This document shows, one piece after another, positions 61,966-64,000 of a DNA stretch of 64,000 nt (position 1 is the stretch's first letter; every line of letters starts with the position of its first letter). Below the pieces are notes generated by a model. That model ran no database searches. It was not told the origin of the DNA and saw nothing but the letters and a program-made list of their open reading frames with translations. The stretch comes from SYFY01 sp031385325 (GTDB lineage Bacteria > Pseudomonadota > Gammaproteobacteria > Pseudomonadales > Azotimanducaceae): positions 1 to 64,000 of the forward strand of contig JANNBJ010000147.1 in NCBI GenBank assembly GCA_031385325.1, written 5' to 3'. Both the position numbers and the translations under genes were made by a program.

Positions 61966-62985
61966 CTAAAAAGGGTCCGCGAGTTTCAACAACTGCTTGC
62001 CAAGGTTTTTACCTGTGAACAGACGGTTGAGCGTGTCGGGGATCTTGTCGAAGCCTTCCTGCACATCCACCTGATACTTCAGTTGTCCTGACTGAATCCA
62101 CTGAGCCATATCGGCAATGGCTTCCGCTGCACGAGGCAGATAGTCGATGACGATGAAGCCTTCCATGCGGGCACGCATGATCACCAGGTTCATCAGATTG
62201 ACAGGGCCAGGCGTCGGTTCAGTTGCGTTGTATGCCGAGATTCCACCACACAGGACCACCCGCGCTTTCATGTTGATGTGGTTGAGCGCCGCTTCAAGTA
62301 TGTCGCCGCCAACGTTGTCGAAGAACACATCCACTTTCTTCGGGCACAACTCGCCGATGCGCTGATTGACGTTTTCATGTTTGTAGTCGATCACACCATC
62401 AAATTGCGCAACATCCTTGAGCCACGCACACTTTTCCGCGCCACCGGCGATGCCGATCACACGACACCCCTTGATGCGTGCAATCTGTCCGGCGATTGAA
62501 CCCGTCGCGCCTGCGGCTCCGGAGACCAGCACGGTCTCGCCGGCCTTGGGCTGGCCCAGGTCCAGCATGCCGAAGTACGCGGTCAATCCAGTGACACCGA
62601 ATACGGACATCGCAAGTTCGGGCGTCAGGCCAGTCGGCAGCTTGCTCAGTCCCATCATGCCCTGGTCTGGCCGCGTCACTTGAAAATCCTGCCATCCGCC
62701 GGTGGTCTGCACCACGTCTCCTCGGGCAAAACCCGGGTGGTTCGACTCAACCACCTGGCCGATGGAACCGGCGCGCATCACCTCACCAATCTGCACCGGT
62801 GGCACATAACTTTCGCGATCTTCCATCCAGCCACGCTGCGTGGGATCGAAGGACAGATAGAGGGTGCGTACCAATACTTCGCCCGGGCCAGGTTGTGGAA
62901 TGGGTGCTTCTGCATACTCGAAATTGTCACGAGTAACCAAACCATGCGGGCGTTTGCGGAGCAGCCATTGGCGATTTGTGTTCAC
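61966..62985 (-). CDS. NADP-dependent oxidoreductase (MDR, leukotriene B4 12-hydroxydehydrogenase-like)
   Basis: 339 aa, zinc-independent medium-chain reductase. It starts VNTNRQWLLRKRPHG (GTG at 62985 with AGGAAAACAAG upstream) and has LSFDPTQRGWMED, the Rossmann loop VSGAAGATGSIAGQIARIKG and FFDNVGGDILEAALNHINMKARVVLCG, typical of the curA/PTGR family. It reduces the C=C bond of enones with NADPH. It converges with the PCu(A)C gene (7-bp gap) and is divergent from the amidase. Confidence 0.94.
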   Translation of the reverse strand: MNTNRQWLLRKRPHGLVTRDNFEYAEAPIPQPGPGEVLVRTLYLSFDPTQRGWMEDRESYVPPVQIGEVMRAGSIGQVVESNHPGFARGDVVQTTGGWQDFQVTRPDQGMMGLSKLPTGLTPELAMSVFGVTGLTAYFGMLDLGQPKAGETVLVSGAAGATGSIAGQIARIKGCRVIGIAGGAEKCAWLKDVAQFDGVIDYKHENVNQRIGELCPKKVDVFFDNVGGDILEAALNHINMKARVVLCGGISAYNATEPTPGPVNLMNLVIMRARMEGFIVIDYLPRAAEAIADMAQWIQSGQLKYQVDVQEGFDKIPDTLNRLFTGKNLGKQLLKLADPF

Positions 62986-63080
62986 CTTGTTTTCCTCATA
63001 TTCATTGTTCATTCGGGCCCGGCAGGTTAACACCGGTTCCCTTCTTCTTTACCATGGCATCACTTCCAGGGAACACCCTC

Positions 63081-64000
63081 ATGAATCCAGCCTTCGCCTC
63101 TGCCACCGAACTTGCCGCGATGATCCAGTCTCGCGAGATTTCCAGCCGCGAACTGCTGGAGCTGTATCTCGCACGGGTAGATCGATACAACCCTGCCCTG
63201 AACGCGATCGTCGTCGATTTTCGCGAGCAGGCGCGAAAGGACGCCGCGCAATTGGACGAAGAAACTGCTCGCGGCGTTTCGCGGGGTGCATTTCACGGCG
63301 TGCCGATGACCATCAAGGAGTCGTACAACGTGGCCGGCACCCCAACCACGTGGGGCAATCCTGCGTGGAAAGACAATGTGCCAGCCGAGGACGCAGAAGC
63401 CGTCAAAAAGATGAAGGCCGCCGGTGTCTCCCTGTTCGGCAAAACCAACGTGCCAATCGCTCTGGCGGATTTCCAGAGTTATAACGAGGTTTATGGCACC
63501 ACGAACAATCCGTGGCGGTTTGATCGCACACCGGGTGGATCATCCGGTGGCTCCGCGGCAGCGCTGGCCGCTGGCTTGACCGGTATCGAAGCTGGCTCCG
63601 ACATTGGTGGGTCCATTCGCAATCCCGCGCACTTCTGCGGCGTGTTTGGCCATAAGCCGACGTGGAACCTGCTGTGGATGCGCGGGCACAGTGCACCCGG
63701 TGATGTGCGAACGACACCTGATATTTCCGTCATCGGGCCGATGGCGCGTTCAGCCCACGATCTGGCGAGCGCGATGCGCATCCTGGCGTCGCCAGATCCG
63801 ATCGCTGCGCGTGGCCTCAGTCTGAATCTGCCAACTCTTGGGCAACGCAAACTGTCCGATTTGCGCGTTGCAGTGTGGAGCGATGACGAGCTGTGTCCAG
63901 TCAGTCGTGAAGTTCGCTCGCGTGTGGAGAAAGTTGCAGCAGCACTGCGAAACAAAGGAGCGTACGTGAACGACTCTGCCCGGCCGGCATTCTCCACTGC
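63081..64000 (+). CDS. Amidase signature family protein (partial, runs off the edge)
   Basis: The first 306 codons of an amidase; no stop before the end of the window. The Ser-cisSer-Lys triad is visible: Lys in GVPMTIKESYNV, cis-Ser in PGGSSGGSAAALAAGL and the nucleophile Ser in EAGSDIGGSIRNPAHF. The start ATG is preceded by AGGGAACACCCTC. It hydrolyses an amide or ester; the substrate is unknown. Confidence 0.92.
   Translation, partial: MNPAFASATELAAMIQSREISSRELLELYLARVDRYNPALNAIVVDFREQARKDAAQLDEETARGVSRGAFHGVPMTIKESYNVAGTPTTWGNPAWKDNVPAEDAEAVKKMKAAGVSLFGKTNVPIALADFQSYNEVYGTTNNPWRFDRTPGGSSGGSAAALAAGLTGIEAGSDIGGSIRNPAHFCGVFGHKPTWNLLWMRGHSAPGDVRTTPDISVIGPMARSAHDLASAMRILASPDPIAARGLSLNLPTLGQRKLSDLRVAVWSDDELCPVSREVRSRVEKVAAALRNKGAYVNDSARPAFST

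Overview
The window looks like a chromosomal segment of a heterotrophic, probably aquatic gammaproteobacterium. This is inferred from gene content only: three-subunit proton-pumping transhydrogenase (pntAA-pntAB-pntB), glnK-amtB, WS/DGAT, many acyl-CoA enzymes and two luciferase-like flavin oxidoreductases. Most of it has the base use of a moderately GC-rich genome (35 G/C in the 60 bases 60001-60060). About 6.4 kb near the right end is clearly AT-richer (20/60 at 52861-52920, 23/60 at 54901-54960) and reads as an acquired island. I saw no rRNA, tRNA or CRISPR array.

Left part (1-14.1 kb): lipid and cyclic-compound catabolism. There is an acyl-CoA synthetase, a GST, the broken 3' end of a TonB-dependent receptor, a Baeyer-Villiger monooxygenase, a wax ester synthase/DGAT, an enoyl-CoA hydratase, an LLM oxidoreductase, an ACAD10-type phosphotransferase, a membrane/alpha-beta hydrolase protein, an acyl-CoA dehydrogenase and a second LLM oxidoreductase. 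From 14.2 to 19.1 kb come membrane and housekeeping genes: membrane-tethered nuclease-like protein, TerC-USP pair, DUF486, YhhN and GFA.

At 19.1-22.4 kb (minus strand) is a compact five-gene operon. It holds a ferritin-like diiron oxygenase, a paralogue of it in which four of five ligand positions are substituted, two related small SCP2-like proteins and an FmdB-type zinc ribbon. It resembles a multicomponent oxygenase with a catalytic and a structural subunit and is one of the two most interesting loci. A 169-bp MITE-like palindromic element sits in its divergent promoter region.

From 22.7 to 37.7 kb are a DUF3604 protein, HIT, thiolase, DUF3108, a second GST, a 7TM-PAS-GGDEF diguanylate cyclase, a Gld-type ABC export system (ATPase, GldF-GldG fusion, DUF4340, PAP2 lipoprotein), a small hydrolase, NnrU and a secreted hypothetical. 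From 37.8 to 48.9 kb are the transhydrogenase operon and, divergently, a catabolic operon of TakP-like TRAP transporter, MaoC-like protein, PurN-like formyltransferase, CoA transferase and SDR, followed by a GPH symporter. glnK-amtB (48.98-51.0 kb, with a good sigma-54 promoter), an inositol-phosphatase-family enzyme and RidA follow.

The AT-rich island (52.8-59.2 kb, plus strand) encodes a SAM methyltransferase, a 6-TM class III nucleotide cyclase translationally overlapped with a PilZ-GNAT (FeeM/autoinducer-synthase-like) fusion, an IS66 remnant, and a 6-TM sensor histidine kinase that resembles the CqsS/LqsS type. Together these suggest an undescribed signalling module in which a nucleotide-regulated N-acyltransferase and membrane sensors work together. 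After the island come MATE, PlsC, PCu(A)C, an NADP-dependent reductase and a truncated amidase that runs off the right edge.
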